A stretch of 64,000 nt of DNA from Debaryomyces hansenii CBS767 (GCF_000006445.2 NC_006044.2:1280483-1344482); one strand, 5' to 3'; positions 1 to 10,085 are shown, counted from the stretch's first letter. Numbers and translations: made by a program. Notes: generated by a model not told the origin, from the letters alone.

Positions 1-125
1 TAAATGTGGATGCATTAACCACTATTCCTAATCAGATTTTAATTACCGAAATCAACTTTAGGGATATATAAACCAGTGGTAATTTACTATATTTGGTAAA
101 TATATGAGACTATTTAATTGATAGA

Positions 126-989
126 ATGAAAATAAATAATATACTTCTTCTTGTTTTTACCACAGGTTGTCTTGCTGCTCCAGCTTCTAGTAGCGAAGAC
201 ATAACAGTTACAAAATATGTCGACAGCAGTTCTACTGCTTATGATTGGTCGGAAGATTGGGTCAAAAATTTCCCAGTCCATAAGTCATGTAATGATAGTC
301 AGTTTAACCAGTTGAGTAATGCTTTGGAAGAAACTCAAATTTTAGCTGCCCACGCTAGAGACCATACGGCAAGATTTGGAAACCTGTCTAGATTTTATCA
401 AAAGTACTTTGGTAATGCTCCATCTGGAGAAGTAGTTGGTTGGTTTGAAAATATTGTTAGCTCCGATAAAAGCAAAACATTATTTCGCTGTGATGACATA
501 GATGATAACTGTAAACTTGATGGTTGGGCGGGTCATTGGAGAGGAGAAAACGCCACAAACGAAAATGTAATTTGTGATTTATCATATACATCTCGGCTTT
601 ACTTAGCTCAAATGTGTAGCCAGGGATACACAGTTTCAAATTCTAAGAATTCAGTATTTTGGGCTGGTGATTTGTTACATAGGATTTGGCACACTGATAG
701 TATAGGACAGGGTGTAGTAGGCCATTATGCTGATACATATGATGAATGTTTGGAATTAGCCAGAAAAAATGCAACTGAAGCTGTAAGAAATTCAGCTACT
801 TTGAGATATTATGCCTTAGATGTTTATGCTTATGACATAGCTGTTCCTGGGAAAGGATGTACAGGTGATAAAAAAAGTAATACAGAAAGTAATAGCTCGT
901 CTACTACCGAGGCAAGTAAATCATCCTCTGAGGCTGAAGGAGGATCCGAATGTCATACTCATTCGAATGGTGAAACTCACTGTGTTTAA
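126..989 (+). CDS. PRA1: Secreted zinc-binding protein (zincophore), Pra1/Zps1 family
   Basis: Predicted 287-residue secreted protein that captures extracellular zinc and hands it to a plasma-membrane zinc importer; the family includes Candida Pra1, yeast Zps1 and Aspergillus Aspf2. Residues 1-18 form a signal peptide ending in CLAAP. The body carries the family segments ARDHTARFG (77-85), RCDDIDDNCK (121-130), DGWAGHWRG (132-140) and the metal site HRIWH (185-189) followed by His200, related to the HEXXH site of M35-type peptidases but with Arg for Glu, so peptidase activity is doubtful. A Ser-rich linker (250-275) leads to a Cys/His tail, CHTHSNGETHC, typical of Pra1. Several N-glycosylation sequons are present. 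In Candida, PRA1 is divergent from the importer ZRT1; only 125 bases lie upstream here, so that neighbour cannot be seen. Identification is firm; zinc regulation is inferred from the family. Confidence 0.93.
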   Translation: MKINNILLLVFTTGCLAAPASSSEDITVTKYVDSSSTAYDWSEDWVKNFPVHKSCNDSQFNQLSNALEETQILAAHARDHTARFGNLSRFYQKYFGNAPSGEVVGWFENIVSSDKSKTLFRCDDIDDNCKLDGWAGHWRGENATNENVICDLSYTSRLYLAQMCSQGYTVSNSKNSVFWAGDLLHRIWHTDSIGQGVVGHYADTYDECLELARKNATEAVRNSATLRYYALDVYAYDIAVPGKGCTGDKKSNTESNSSSTTEASKSSSEAEGGSECHTHSNGETHCV

Positions 990-1296
990 CAATAGTTGAG
1001 TTAATTAGTAGAGTTTTAAATTTTAAAGTAATGCTACAAGGTTAACGTAACTGTTTTTATATTAAATTTGTCAATTAGAATAAAAATATATTCAGTATTT
1101 CTCTCTTAGAACGAGAACTGCTATTAATACCCTAATAGTCGTATCTAATACTTTCTTTACTAAACCATAGAAATGACAAAATCTTTTATGAAATCTTTTT
1201 TACCTAATTTCACCATTATGTATGAAAATTATCATTTTGTTCAACTTAAAATGTTTTCATTAAAATATTCATCGTACGATATACGTAGATAATTTA
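990..1296. other. Convergent 3' spacer
   Basis: AT-rich spacer between the tail-to-tail PRA1 and catalase genes. It presumably holds both 3' ends. I see no gene, RNA or repeat in it. Confidence 0.6.
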
Positions 1297-2970
1297 TTAG
1301 TTAGCAGGAGCTATTCCAAGATCTTCGATATATTCGTCAACAGTAAGATGCTTGTAACTTACTCCTAAACCTTTAGCAACTTCACTTCCTAAATCCCCGT
1401 CTATCAAACCCCATAACTGAGGTACTCTTTCTTTTATTTGAGGAACACTTATTTTCGATGCATGTCCAACAATAGCTTCTATGAAATCCCCTTTATCTTG
1501 CTTACTAATAATATTTTTATAAAGGGCTCTTGGCTGTTCAACATCTAGCTCACTAAATCCAGAAATATAGTCATACGATTTGAGCCAAATTTTTTCTTCA
1601 TGTGCCTTCAAATTACGTTCTTTCTGTAAAATTTCATATTTATCAGTAGATCGTTTCGGAACAACACCTAAATACTTTTTTTCTTCAACAGGTGGTAATC
1701 CATTCTTGTATGACTTTGGATCGTTCGAGACAGAATTAATAGGTAATAACGAACTCAAATAATTAGGTCTAGATCCTTGATTATCAATAGATGCAATCCC
1801 TTCTCTTTGAAAATTACCTGCTAAAAATGGACATCCAGAATTACTATCAAATGTCCTTGGTTTGTTAACCGGTAACTGTTGGTAATTGGCGCCTAATCTA
1901 TGACGATGTGTATCAGAGTAAGAGTATAACCTAGATTGTAAAACAGGATCATTTGAAGGCTCAATTCCGGGAACTAAATGAGCAGGTGAAAAGGCAATTT
2001 GTTCAATTTCATCGTGGTAATTTACCGGATTCTTATCTAAAACCATGCGGCCAAACTTTCTTAATGGGAATTCTTTGTGAGGCCATACTTTTGTTAAATC
2101 ATTGATAGAATAACGAAATTCTTCAGCTTGTTTAGGTGTCATCGTTTGAACATAAAATGAATATGATGGATAATTACCAGCAGCAATTCTTTCATATAAA
2201 TCCTTAGTGTTGTATTCAGGTGATGAACCAGCCAACTCTTTACCTTCTTTGTCACTAAAGCCGTCAAAACCTCCATCAGCAAGACAATGGATCTGAATAT
2301 AAGTAATTTCATCTTTATCGTTAATTAGTTTAAATGTATGACCCGAATATCCGTGCATTTCGGCCCAACTCTTTGGAATACCCCTTTTACCAAACATGTA
2401 AGTTATTTGATGTAAGCATTCAGGATTCTGAATAAAGTAGTCCCAAGTATGGTATGGATCAGTTAATTGATTAAGGTTTGTAGATGGATCTCTCTTTTGG
2501 GTGTGAATAAATTTGGAGAACTTAATCGGGTCTCTAATAAAGAAGATTGGTGTATTGTTAAAAACCCAATCCATATTACCAATGTCAGTTTTCAATTTAA
2601 TTGAGAACCCCCTTGGATCTCTTATTGTGTCCGGTGTACCCCTTTCACCTCCAACTGTAGAGAATCTAACTGATACAGGACATTTATAGCCTGGGGATTG
2701 TAATGGACGGGCATAAGTTAAATCAGACAATGAATCAGTCAATTCGAAATATCCGTGAGCACCACCACCTTTTGCGTGAACAACTCTTTCTGGGATTCTT
2801 TCATGATCGAAGTGAGAAATGTCGTCCATCAAATTAAAATCTTGCAATAATAGTGGCCCGCCAGGGCCTGCCGTTTGGGCACCATATGGATGATTGGCAT
2901 AAGGAACTCCATTGGAGGTTGAGTACACTGCTGGATCTTTCTTCGTATTTTGAATGTATTCAGAAACCAT
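1297..2970 (-). CDS. CTT1: Catalase, cytosolic (CTT1) type
   Basis: 557-residue haem catalase that dismutates hydrogen peroxide. The active-site His is in RVVHAKGGG (His65), the Asn in WVFNNTPIFFIRD (138-139), and the proximal haem Tyr in RLYSYSDTHRHR (Tyr352). The RFSTVGGERG segment (102-111) is also canonical. The length matches yeast cytosolic catalase T (about 560 residues) rather than the shorter peroxisomal catalase A (about 485-515). The C-terminus, GIAPAN, is not an SKL-type peroxisomal signal, which supports a cytosolic enzyme. It reads away from the next gene upstream, with more than 1 kb of promoter region. The symbol is by similarity; a second, peroxisomal catalase is expected elsewhere in the genome. 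Confidence 0.93.
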   Translation of the reverse strand: MVSEYIQNTKKDPAVYSTSNGVPYANHPYGAQTAGPGGPLLLQDFNLMDDISHFDHERIPERVVHAKGGGAHGYFELTDSLSDLTYARPLQSPGYKCPVSVRFSTVGGERGTPDTIRDPRGFSIKLKTDIGNMDWVFNNTPIFFIRDPIKFSKFIHTQKRDPSTNLNQLTDPYHTWDYFIQNPECLHQITYMFGKRGIPKSWAEMHGYSGHTFKLINDKDEITYIQIHCLADGGFDGFSDKEGKELAGSSPEYNTKDLYERIAAGNYPSYSFYVQTMTPKQAEEFRYSINDLTKVWPHKEFPLRKFGRMVLDKNPVNYHDEIEQIAFSPAHLVPGIEPSNDPVLQSRLYSYSDTHRHRLGANYQQLPVNKPRTFDSNSGCPFLAGNFQREGIASIDNQGSRPNYLSSLLPINSVSNDPKSYKNGLPPVEEKKYLGVVPKRSTDKYEILQKERNLKAHEEKIWLKSYDYISGFSELDVEQPRALYKNIISKQDKGDFIEAIVGHASKISVPQIKERVPQLWGLIDGDLGSEVAKGLGVSYKHLTVDEYIEDLGIAPAN

Positions 2971-4051
2971 TTTTACAATAAGCAGTTAGAATTTTGTTTA
3001 GGCTAATTCTAAATGTGTGCTAGGCAGTCGTTTTTATAGCCTTCATTATAGCAACTAACTCAATATAGCAAGCTATGTCTCACTTTCTAGAACATCGCCT
3101 ATATTAGTCAGATATCGCTGATAATTGCTGCATATTACCTAATTTACAGGTTTAGGAAATTTTTCTGAAGTTGAATACATGATATTTGAAATTCGATTGT
3201 TGCTATTGGCTCAATAGATCGACGAATTACTATACTTTGAACTAATACAAACAAAAAGATAAAAAATTGAATTACAGGAAATGAACATATTCAAGAGTGT
3301 TGTGGGTCTTTAAAAACGTGAATTCAACGTCAAGATACCAATTGACCTATCCTTAACTGGAAGCTTTGTTTGCAAGTCTACTAATAGTGGATGTGTAATA
3401 TAAATGACGTAATATCTCTTTTGCTTAACAGCAACTCAAATATTGTATTGCTAATTAATCGCTAAACGATCATTCAATCATACGAAGTTCACAAAGCCGG
3501 AACGAAGTCCGAATCAATTGAAAATGTCCAAACCCTTTTTTAAGCTCACTATATGCATACCAACGATAAATTTACAGCATATACGTTAGTGGAGTGTTGT
3601 GAGATAACCAGAATAATTGCAAACAATTAACCAACACGTACATATCTTCTCTTAAAACAACTGTGGCACCATATATTTACCCAATTATACAACTAAATTA
3701 TGAGATAAGTATTTCCAATAATAACTGGTGTGAACTCGAAATTTAGATTGATTTGGATAAGGATGAAAAATCTTGAGTGCAAATATAGCATATTTTAATG
3801 TATTGGACTCTACTAAGTCAGACAGGAATAATATCCTAGATTAATTGGGCTATATTTACCTACAATTATATCTGAAGTATTTCTGTAAGAAGTATTAGAG
3901 TTTATAAAATTTTTCTAAAGTCTAACTTGTCACCATTTCAAACAGAGATTTTTTTAATAAAATTAAATTATGTGCTTATATTCCAAAATAATGCCTAATA
4001 ATGTCTTGTATTCCAATGAATTTGTGATAAATCACATTTCTTAGTAATTAC
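2971..4051. other. Long intergenic region upstream of catalase
   Basis: About 1.1 kb of AT-rich sequence holding the catalase promoter and the 3' end of the mitochondrial carrier gene. Both strands are broken by frequent stops and I recognise no coding relic or RNA gene. Confidence 0.5.
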
Positions 4052-5041
4052 CTAATGTAAACGTGCCATTGAGAACTCAAATATAGTAAAAAAAATCAGA
4101 TTTACTATAAATGCCCTGAATGCAGTGGCAGTAATACCTTTATATACTGCCCCATGGAATATTTTAATGCTATTTGCCTTACATGGTAGCGGATCTAATC
4201 CATTTTCGATTCTGATGATATCTGAAATCACATTTTTTTGTACAAGAGATTTCGCTGTATCTAGAGGAAATGCGACTAAACCTCCTAGCACCCCTGCAAT
4301 ACCTCCAGCTATAAATATTGATGTTTGTAAGGAAGCTTCTGGAAAAGAACTCAAGAGAAATTTTGTTACCTCATAACTAGAATAATATATGCCACCGGAT
4401 AAAGTGTCTCTTGAAAGATGATACTTAAAACCTGAATAAACGCTTCTCAACCCCTTGTATTTTACAGCCTTTCTTAACGTGTTAATTATAGAGAAGTGCT
4501 CTTTTGAATAGTGGATCTGGGAAGAAGTTGAGTTCTTCAATAAATCTTTTTGTACCAAAATTAAAATTTGGGAATGGATCTTCAATGAGTCAAAGGGACA
4601 AGTAAATATTGAAATAATACCCGCCGAGGTGGCACCTGAAAGGAAGCTTACCTGTGCTTCACGAATCACTGATTTATTCATTTCTAAGCAAGGTACTGTA
4701 TAATAAAATACTGGCTTTAGTTTTATGAATAACAGAATAGTAAGAGATCTCGAAATAGAGTTGGAAATTAGAGGAATCGTAATTCCTCTGTAGAATCCTC
4801 TTACACCCTCAGAGATATAAGTTCTTTTAATACAATCGTGATAACCTTTAAAATCATATCGAGATTGCATTCTGGTTTTAACAGCATCAATTGGAAATCC
4901 AATACTATTACTTATGGACAAAGATGCATATGCTAAAATAGTTGGTCTCCAAGGAAATAAAACATCAGGAAAGAAGATAACTTTTTCGTGACAGATTTGG
5001 GAATCCTTTTTTAAAAAGTTAGCGTTTGTAATGGATGACAT
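4052..5041 (-). CDS. Mitochondrial carrier family (SLC25) protein
   Basis: 329-residue solute carrier of the inner mitochondrial membrane. All three tandem repeats of the family are visible through the PX(D/E)XX(K/R) signatures: P50-I-D-A-V-K55, P149-F-D-S-L-K154 and P259-L-D-T-A-K264. Each is followed by a matrix loop and an aromatic/glycine segment such as EGVRGFYRG (78-86) and KGLRSVYSGF (196-205). Length is normal for the family. The substrate cannot be assigned by eye: the signatures lack the specific features of the ADP/ATP, phosphate or citrate carriers. The N-terminal 30 residues are hydrophilic and poorly conserved. Function as a carrier is firm; the transported compound is unknown. 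Confidence 0.88.
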   Translation of the reverse strand: MSSITNANFLKKDSQICHEKVIFFPDVLFPWRPTILAYASLSISNSIGFPIDAVKTRMQSRYDFKGYHDCIKRTYISEGVRGFYRGITIPLISNSISRSLTILLFIKLKPVFYYTVPCLEMNKSVIREAQVSFLSGATSAGIISIFTCPFDSLKIHSQILILVQKDLLKNSTSSQIHYSKEHFSIINTLRKAVKYKGLRSVYSGFKYHLSRDTLSGGIYYSSYEVTKFLLSSFPEASLQTSIFIAGGIAGVLGGLVAFPLDTAKSLVQKNVISDIIRIENGLDPLPCKANSIKIFHGAVYKGITATAFRAFIVNLIFFTIFEFSMARLH

Positions 5042-5816
5042 ATCTGTTTCTTCTTACCGTAGAGAAGATTTCTTGAGCTTTCTATTGACGTAAATAAATA
5101 TCAGCTGGAATGACAGAACTGGGAATTGTGCAACATTGAAGCGTCTAGTATTGATGATTCATAGTCATCCTCGAAGCCGTATACAGGATTAATTTAATAT
5201 CAATAACATTGTGTTTAAAAACATTTATGCTGATAAACATGAATGTATCGTAATATCTGTTACCTGTTACCCCTAAATATGAGTGTACAATATAATGATC
5301 AGCATCATCTTAAGTAGAAAGATATCACATGACGGTATTAATTTTTGGGGGGGGGGGGGGGGGGGGGGTAGTCGTCTTTCAATAATGTTTTTAAAACAGG
5401 AGACACAAGTGAAGTAAATAAAAGTGTTTCCCAATTCTATCAGTACGTTGTAGTAAGAATATATAATTGATCATGACAATAAAATGGGTGGTAAAATTGC
5501 CCCTCAGTTTGGTTCTTCCATTAGGTTTAGTTTCGGACCGAAAAACCTAAAATGAGAACCTTATATTGAAGACCATATTACATCCGGAAGAACTTATTCC
5601 GGTAGATTAGAATATCAGAAATCCTACGGTAGGAAAATAATTGGCACAAGCAAGTGTATAATAATACGTATTCTTTCTGAAGACCGAGTACATATTTAAA
5701 ATCAAAAAATCAAAAAATATATTCTAAATAATATATATTATAGTAGATTATATCAACTTACGATTAGGAAACTATCTGATGATTTCCGTAACACATTGAA
5801 GTACTCATTACTTTTA
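5042..5816. other. Intergenic region with a long G tract
   Basis: 775 bp holding the promoter of the mitochondrial carrier and the 3' end of the arabinofuranosidase gene. Its only striking content is the G homopolymer listed separately. No gene seen. Confidence 0.5.
5347..5368 (+). repeat. Homopolymer tract of 22 G
   Basis: A run of 22 consecutive G in otherwise AT-rich intergenic DNA, immediately preceded by five T. Such tracts are rare in yeast genomes and are prone to slippage and sequencing error, so the exact length is uncertain. Confidence 0.9.
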
Positions 5817-7433
5817 CTAAAAACCTTCTAATAGCTGAATCTCTATCATGGTCAAAGAATGCCTTTTAAAAGATATTGAAAATGTAGATTCACAATTCAG
5901 GTGAATAAAGTTCAAAGCGATAACATTTTCCTCGACTACAACGTTTTCCGGCTCTTCAAACGTATTAATAGCATTAATATTTTCATGGTAGATAACCCAC
6001 AGATTAGCATTGGGGCTAATGTTCCTTGGTTCACCAGGAAGTGAAACCTTAGTAGTTGCATCTTCCGTTGGCGATCTGTTAACCACCGCCATAATAATTT
6101 TATTATTGTCAATTGCTGCCGAGCAATCAAGAATGGTAATATTTGAGTCAACGTCCTTGAGCCATTCAATGTTCATATTACCTCCACGAGTATCTCCCTT
6201 GTACAAAGGAGTAGCGACATGAATATTCAAGCTCTCTCCTCTCATTTTCTGAGAAAATAAGCGAAATGGATGATATGTTGTCTGAAAGAAGAGCTTGTCT
6301 TGGTTAGTCATAATTGGGGCTATAACATTAACACATTGAGCAATATTTGCCATTCCAACATGACCTGATTGGCGTATAAATACATTTAGCCATGATCCAA
6401 CAGCTAATGCATCACCCAATGTATATTTTTCTTCGCAACCGACCTCCCCACCGGCTCTAATAGGGTCCCAAACATTCCATTCATCAAAGCAAATCTTTAC
6501 CCGGTGTTTCTTAATTTCCAAATCTTCAGTAGCTGCAACACTATTAGATGTTGAAGAACTATAGTTTGTAATTTTTGCTAAATCGAGTAGTTTTGCCGTA
6601 ATTTGAATACCAGTTTCAGCAGCAGCAGGTCCTGTGATATTCTTCATCTGGTCCTTAGCATCACTAGTATATAAGTGTATAGAGTGAAAATCAACAAACT
6701 TGAATAGATTTTGAGTTATTTCGTAGTCCCATTTCGAGAATCCTGTACAACCGCAGCTTATTAATACTACAGAAGGATCAAGAAGTTTGATTGCCTTTGC
6801 CCACTGTAGCGCTTTTTTACAATAATCGTCTTCATTCATTTGTCCAACCTGCCATGGACCCCAAACCTCATTTCCTAAACCCCAGTATTTAACGTTATAT
6901 GGCTCTTCATGTCCATTACTTCTACGTAAATTGGCCCAAAAAGTGTTCAGACTAGAATTACAATATTCTATCCATGCTAATGCTTCATCAAGGGTTCCTG
7001 TGCCCATGTTTAAGCATAAGTATGGCTCTATCTTCATCCATTCGCACCAATGTAAAAATTCATCTGTGCCAAACAAGTTCAGTTCCTCGTTCAACCACGC
7101 CAATTCAGGTCTTCTTGGCCTTGATTCCTTTGGGCCTATACCATCTTGCCAATGATACGAACTAACAAAGTTACCACCCGGCCAACGGATGACTGGCATA
7201 TCAAGATCTTGCAATGCTTTTGCGACATCTTTTCTGTAACCCTCTTTCGTTATCAATGATTTATTAGGATTCTCATAGTCAACAATCCCTCCATAAATGC
7301 ACCTACCTAAGTGTTCAAGAAAGCCACTATATATTTTGCGGTCGATCTCTCCCAAGCGACGGTGGGGATCGATTCGAATTTCTGATTGAGATAAGCTTTT
7401 AATTTCTTCAATTGTTTGAGCTGAATTAGACAT
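5817..7433 (-). CDS. Alpha-L-arabinofuranosidase, glycoside hydrolase family 51
   Basis: 538-residue enzyme that releases terminal arabinofuranose from arabinan or arabinoxylan side chains. GH51 marks are RWPGGNFVSSYHWQDGIGP in the N-terminal third, the acid/base Glu in YWGLGNEVWGPWQVGQ (Glu189 from the ATG start), and the nucleophile Glu in ICFDEWNVW (Glu318). A (beta/alpha)8 barrel is followed by the usual C-terminal beta domain. I place the start at the ATG on 7431-7433; an in-frame GTG nine bases further out is not a plausible yeast start. No signal peptide is visible, so the enzyme looks intracellular, as for many GH51 members acting on imported short oligosaccharides. It is divergent from a sugar transporter 246 bp away, suggesting a two-gene utilisation unit. 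GH51 is uncommon in budding yeasts. Confidence 0.93.
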   Translation of the reverse strand: MSNSAQTIEEIKSLSQSEIRIDPHRRLGEIDRKIYSGFLEHLGRCIYGGIVDYENPNKSLITKEGYRKDVAKALQDLDMPVIRWPGGNFVSSYHWQDGIGPKESRPRRPELAWLNEELNLFGTDEFLHWCEWMKIEPYLCLNMGTGTLDEALAWIEYCNSSLNTFWANLRRSNGHEEPYNVKYWGLGNEVWGPWQVGQMNEDDYCKKALQWAKAIKLLDPSVVLISCGCTGFSKWDYEITQNLFKFVDFHSIHLYTSDAKDQMKNITGPAAAETGIQITAKLLDLAKITNYSSSTSNSVAATEDLEIKKHRVKICFDEWNVWDPIRAGGEVGCEEKYTLGDALAVGSWLNVFIRQSGHVGMANIAQCVNVIAPIMTNQDKLFFQTTYHPFRLFSQKMRGESLNIHVATPLYKGDTRGGNMNIEWLKDVDSNITILDCSAAIDNNKIIMAVVNRSPTEDATTKVSLPGEPRNISPNANLWVIYHENINAINTFEEPENVVVEENVIALNFIHLNCESTFSISFKRHSLTMIEIQLLEGF

Positions 7434-7679
7434 AGTTAACACTCGGTGACTAAAAAATGATGATACTTTCTGACATAGAAATCCAGTACTTATTAACGTA
7501 TCCTTATACCCTAGCGGAGTGAATATCGGTTACTACATACCGAAACCCACCTTTATCATTCCAACAAGGGAAATCCTCCGCTGAGGATTTATCACGGGGA
7601 AGTTTTAGAATTTACGAGATGCGTGAACTATATAATCTTAGGAGTTTTTCATTTAATTGCAAAATCTTAAGTATCTATT
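7434..7679. promoter_or_regulatory. Shared divergent promoter of GH51 enzyme and sugar transporter
   Basis: The 246-bp region between two head-to-head genes. It has CGG triplets at 7515-7517 and 7527-7529 (direct, nine apart) and an inverted CCG at 7540-7542, the kind of spacing bound by Zn2Cys6 regulators. It also has a perfect inverted repeat AAATCCTC-CGCT-GAGGATTT at 7571-7590. Binding by a specific regulator is inference. Confidence 0.5.
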
Positions 7680-9224
7680 ATGACTATCTCACCGGTTTTA
7701 TACCAGTTTTTGGTTTGTTGTTTTGCATCCGTCGGGTCTTTCACCTACGGGTATGATTTGGGAATTATTGCCCAAGTCATAGCTTCAGAGAGTTTCACAG
7801 AATATATGAATTATCCAAATACTACAGTTACCGGTTTAATTGTATCTCTCTTTACTGTTGGGGCTTTTGCTGGAGCTCTTCTTGCTGGGTTTTTAGAAAA
7901 ATTGAGTCGTCGTCAGACTATTTTGCTTGCTACTATTTTTTTCCTTTTTGGTGGTGCGCTTCAATGTGGAGCACAGAATTTTAGGTTCTTGTTTGCCGGG
8001 AGATTTTTTGCTGGAGTTGGTGTTGGGCTATACACTATGATTATTCCCTTGTACCAGGCAGAACTAGTACATCCAAAACATAGAGGGAGAGTCACAAGTC
8101 TCCAACAATTCTTCTTGGGTATCGGCGCTTTATCAGCTGCATGGATAGGATATGGATGCTACATAGGGTTTGAAGATGACAGGCAATGGAGAGTTCCTCT
8201 CGGTCTCCAGATGGTACCAGCATTATTACTAGGAAGTTTAATATTGCTCTTCCCCGAACTGCCTAGATGGTTATTAGAGTACAACAAGGATGAAAAAGCT
8301 TTGAAAGTTTTAGGGAAGCTATATGCACATGGTAATACACAAGATCCGTTTGTAGAAGAAGAGTTTTCGAAAATTAAAGCTGCCATTGAATTTGATAAAA
8401 TACATGGTCAGACTAGTTGGGCCAGCTTGTTTTTGATACCATCGAATTTGAGGAGAATTTTCTTGTGTTGTGCTATTCAAGGTTCAGTTCAAATGACAGG
8501 TGTATCTGCAATACAGTATTATGCGCCGACAATATTTGCCCAGATAGGGTTATCATCTGGCAAAACTCTTTTGTATCAAGCAATCAATTCCATTATTGCT
8601 TTAATAGCGCAGGCTCTATGTATTGTTACTGTCGACTATACTGGGAGGAGATGGACTTTAATCGGAGCAAATATTGGTTGTGGGTGCATGTTTATCGTTT
8701 CTTGCATTCTTTTGGCACTTTTTCCACCTTATAAGGGAGCACAACCCCGTTCCTCACAGATAGGTTTTATTGCCTCTACTTGGATTTGGAATTTTATTTT
8801 CAGCATTTATGTCGGTCCATTGCTGTGGGTTATACCTAGTGAGGTCTTTAATACTGCAACTCGTTCTAAAGGTGTCTCCTTATCAACAATGACATGTTTC
8901 GCAATGAATACAATGATTGGACAAGTTACTCCATTAGCTATGGACACCATTCATTATCGATTTTATATTGTTTTTATTATTTGCAGTTTTACTAATTCAT
9001 TCTTTTTCTGGTGTTTCCTTCCAGAAACAAAGGGCATACCATTGGAATCAATGAATCAATTGTTTGAAAACGCACCATGGTTTGTTCCAGGAATTAATAG
9101 TAAAGACTATTATGGTGATATCAAAGTTAATGATGATTCTAAATTCAAATCAGAGAAGGAAATTGAATACCTTGAAAAGGAAAATGATGTATCAATCAGT
9201 ATTTCTTCTCATGTGGAAGCTTGA
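7680..9224 (+). CDS. MFS sugar transporter
   Basis: 514-residue sugar porter of the major facilitator superfamily with about 12 membrane segments. Family marks are the N-terminal YGYDLGIIAQ segment, EKLSRRQ after TM2, FAGRFFAGVGVG, the central loop entry PELPRWLLEY, and PETKGIP after TM12. The N-terminal extension is very short, as in hexose, xylose or lactose permeases rather than glucose sensors. It is divergent from the GH51 arabinofuranosidase, so arabinose or arabino-oligosaccharides are the obvious candidate substrates, but sequence alone does not fix this. The start is the first ATG of the frame and is followed directly by the first membrane segment. The gene looks intact and the transporter call is firm. 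Confidence 0.9.
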   Translation: MTISPVLYQFLVCCFASVGSFTYGYDLGIIAQVIASESFTEYMNYPNTTVTGLIVSLFTVGAFAGALLAGFLEKLSRRQTILLATIFFLFGGALQCGAQNFRFLFAGRFFAGVGVGLYTMIIPLYQAELVHPKHRGRVTSLQQFFLGIGALSAAWIGYGCYIGFEDDRQWRVPLGLQMVPALLLGSLILLFPELPRWLLEYNKDEKALKVLGKLYAHGNTQDPFVEEEFSKIKAAIEFDKIHGQTSWASLFLIPSNLRRIFLCCAIQGSVQMTGVSAIQYYAPTIFAQIGLSSGKTLLYQAINSIIALIAQALCIVTVDYTGRRWTLIGANIGCGCMFIVSCILLALFPPYKGAQPRSSQIGFIASTWIWNFIFSIYVGPLLWVIPSEVFNTATRSKGVSLSTMTCFAMNTMIGQVTPLAMDTIHYRFYIVFIICSFTNSFFFWCFLPETKGIPLESMNQLFENAPWFVPGINSKDYYGDIKVNDDSKFKSEKEIEYLEKENDVSISISSHVEA

Positions 9225-9639
9225 TACCACATATAATCAGGTTTGATCCATGTTGGACTTCTAAGTATATTATTGTAATTGCAATGAGTTTCTAGGATTT
9301 AGTCTATAAATATTCAAACGTGATCAAATGTAGTTTTTTTTACATTAATAATGATATTGATCTAGTAGCTTGTGAAACATAGTTCGAGTTATTATTCCGT
9401 ATTTCTCGCTAGTTCGTAGTATATTCATCCGAAAAAAACTGCTGCATTTTTTACGATGCTGCGATCCTGTCTGTTCGAACCAGGGAACCTTGCAGTTTTA
9501 TAGTAGTAGCTCAGTTGGAACTTTGTACTTTCTCCATGCCCACTCCGATAAAGTTGTTCCTACCCAATTAGGTACCTAGAAAACATTGATAACAAGAAAC
9601 TTCAATACCACAAGTAATATGTCAGGGCTGGTGGAATAA
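9225..9639. other. Intergenic, no gene seen
   Basis: About 415 bp downstream of the sugar transporter. It includes a T-arm-like GTTCGAACC (near 9474) and an A-box-like TAGCTCAGTTGG (near 9509), but in the wrong order for a tRNA gene, so no RNA gene is called. Confidence 0.4.
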
Positions 9640-10085
9640 ATGCTGCCGACATCTGTAATCCTCATTTCCGTGACGCCGTGAGTTTGAATTTTAAGGACAG
9701 CTAAACTATCATTGAACCATATGTCATATGGGCATTCATTACGTACGAAAATTCTGGTCAGATTATTGCCTCAGTTATTTTGAAGGAGCAATCAACACTT
9801 CCTGATAAGATTCGTTTTGGTCAGACAAGTTCACTCAGGAAGAGCTTTTGAATAGAATGATGGGTAGAGATTTTCCTGGAAAGTATGTTTCTTATGAGAT
9901 TCTCTCAAAGAATGCAAAGAAACAATCGAACGTGCTATATAATAGCAGAAGACTTCTTATTGTATACATAAGCAGTGGGTGCATCTGGTCTTTCAGCCTT
10001 TGATTGGGATTCAGGAGAATTCATCAAGTTAGGCGAAACTTATTCAAATAAATTAACTCTGAATCAACAAATGGTTCAAGACTAA
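9640..10085 (+). pseudogene. Decayed gene, unidentified (coding tail at 9981-10085)
   Basis: Coding-like peptides on the + strand are spread over shifting frames. They include PDKIRFGQTSS near 9811, EELLNRMMGRDFPGKYVSYE near 9840-9900, and a clean 35-codon tail ending at a TAA on 10083-10085 (starts ASGLSAFDWDSGEF, ends NQQMVQD). Composition and order look like the 3' part of one gene with several frameshifts. The style loosely recalls NmrA/isoflavone-reductase-like proteins, but I cannot support a family. Confidence 0.45.

Noticed and set aside
7434..7442. GTG start for the arabinofuranosidase
   Set aside because: Yeast nuclear genes rarely start at GTG, and an ATG follows three codons later in good context.
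9430..9530. tRNA-like boxes (GTTCGAACC and TAGCTCAGTTGG)
   Set aside because: The B-box-like word precedes the A-box-like word, the opposite of a tRNA gene, and no acceptor stem can be drawn.
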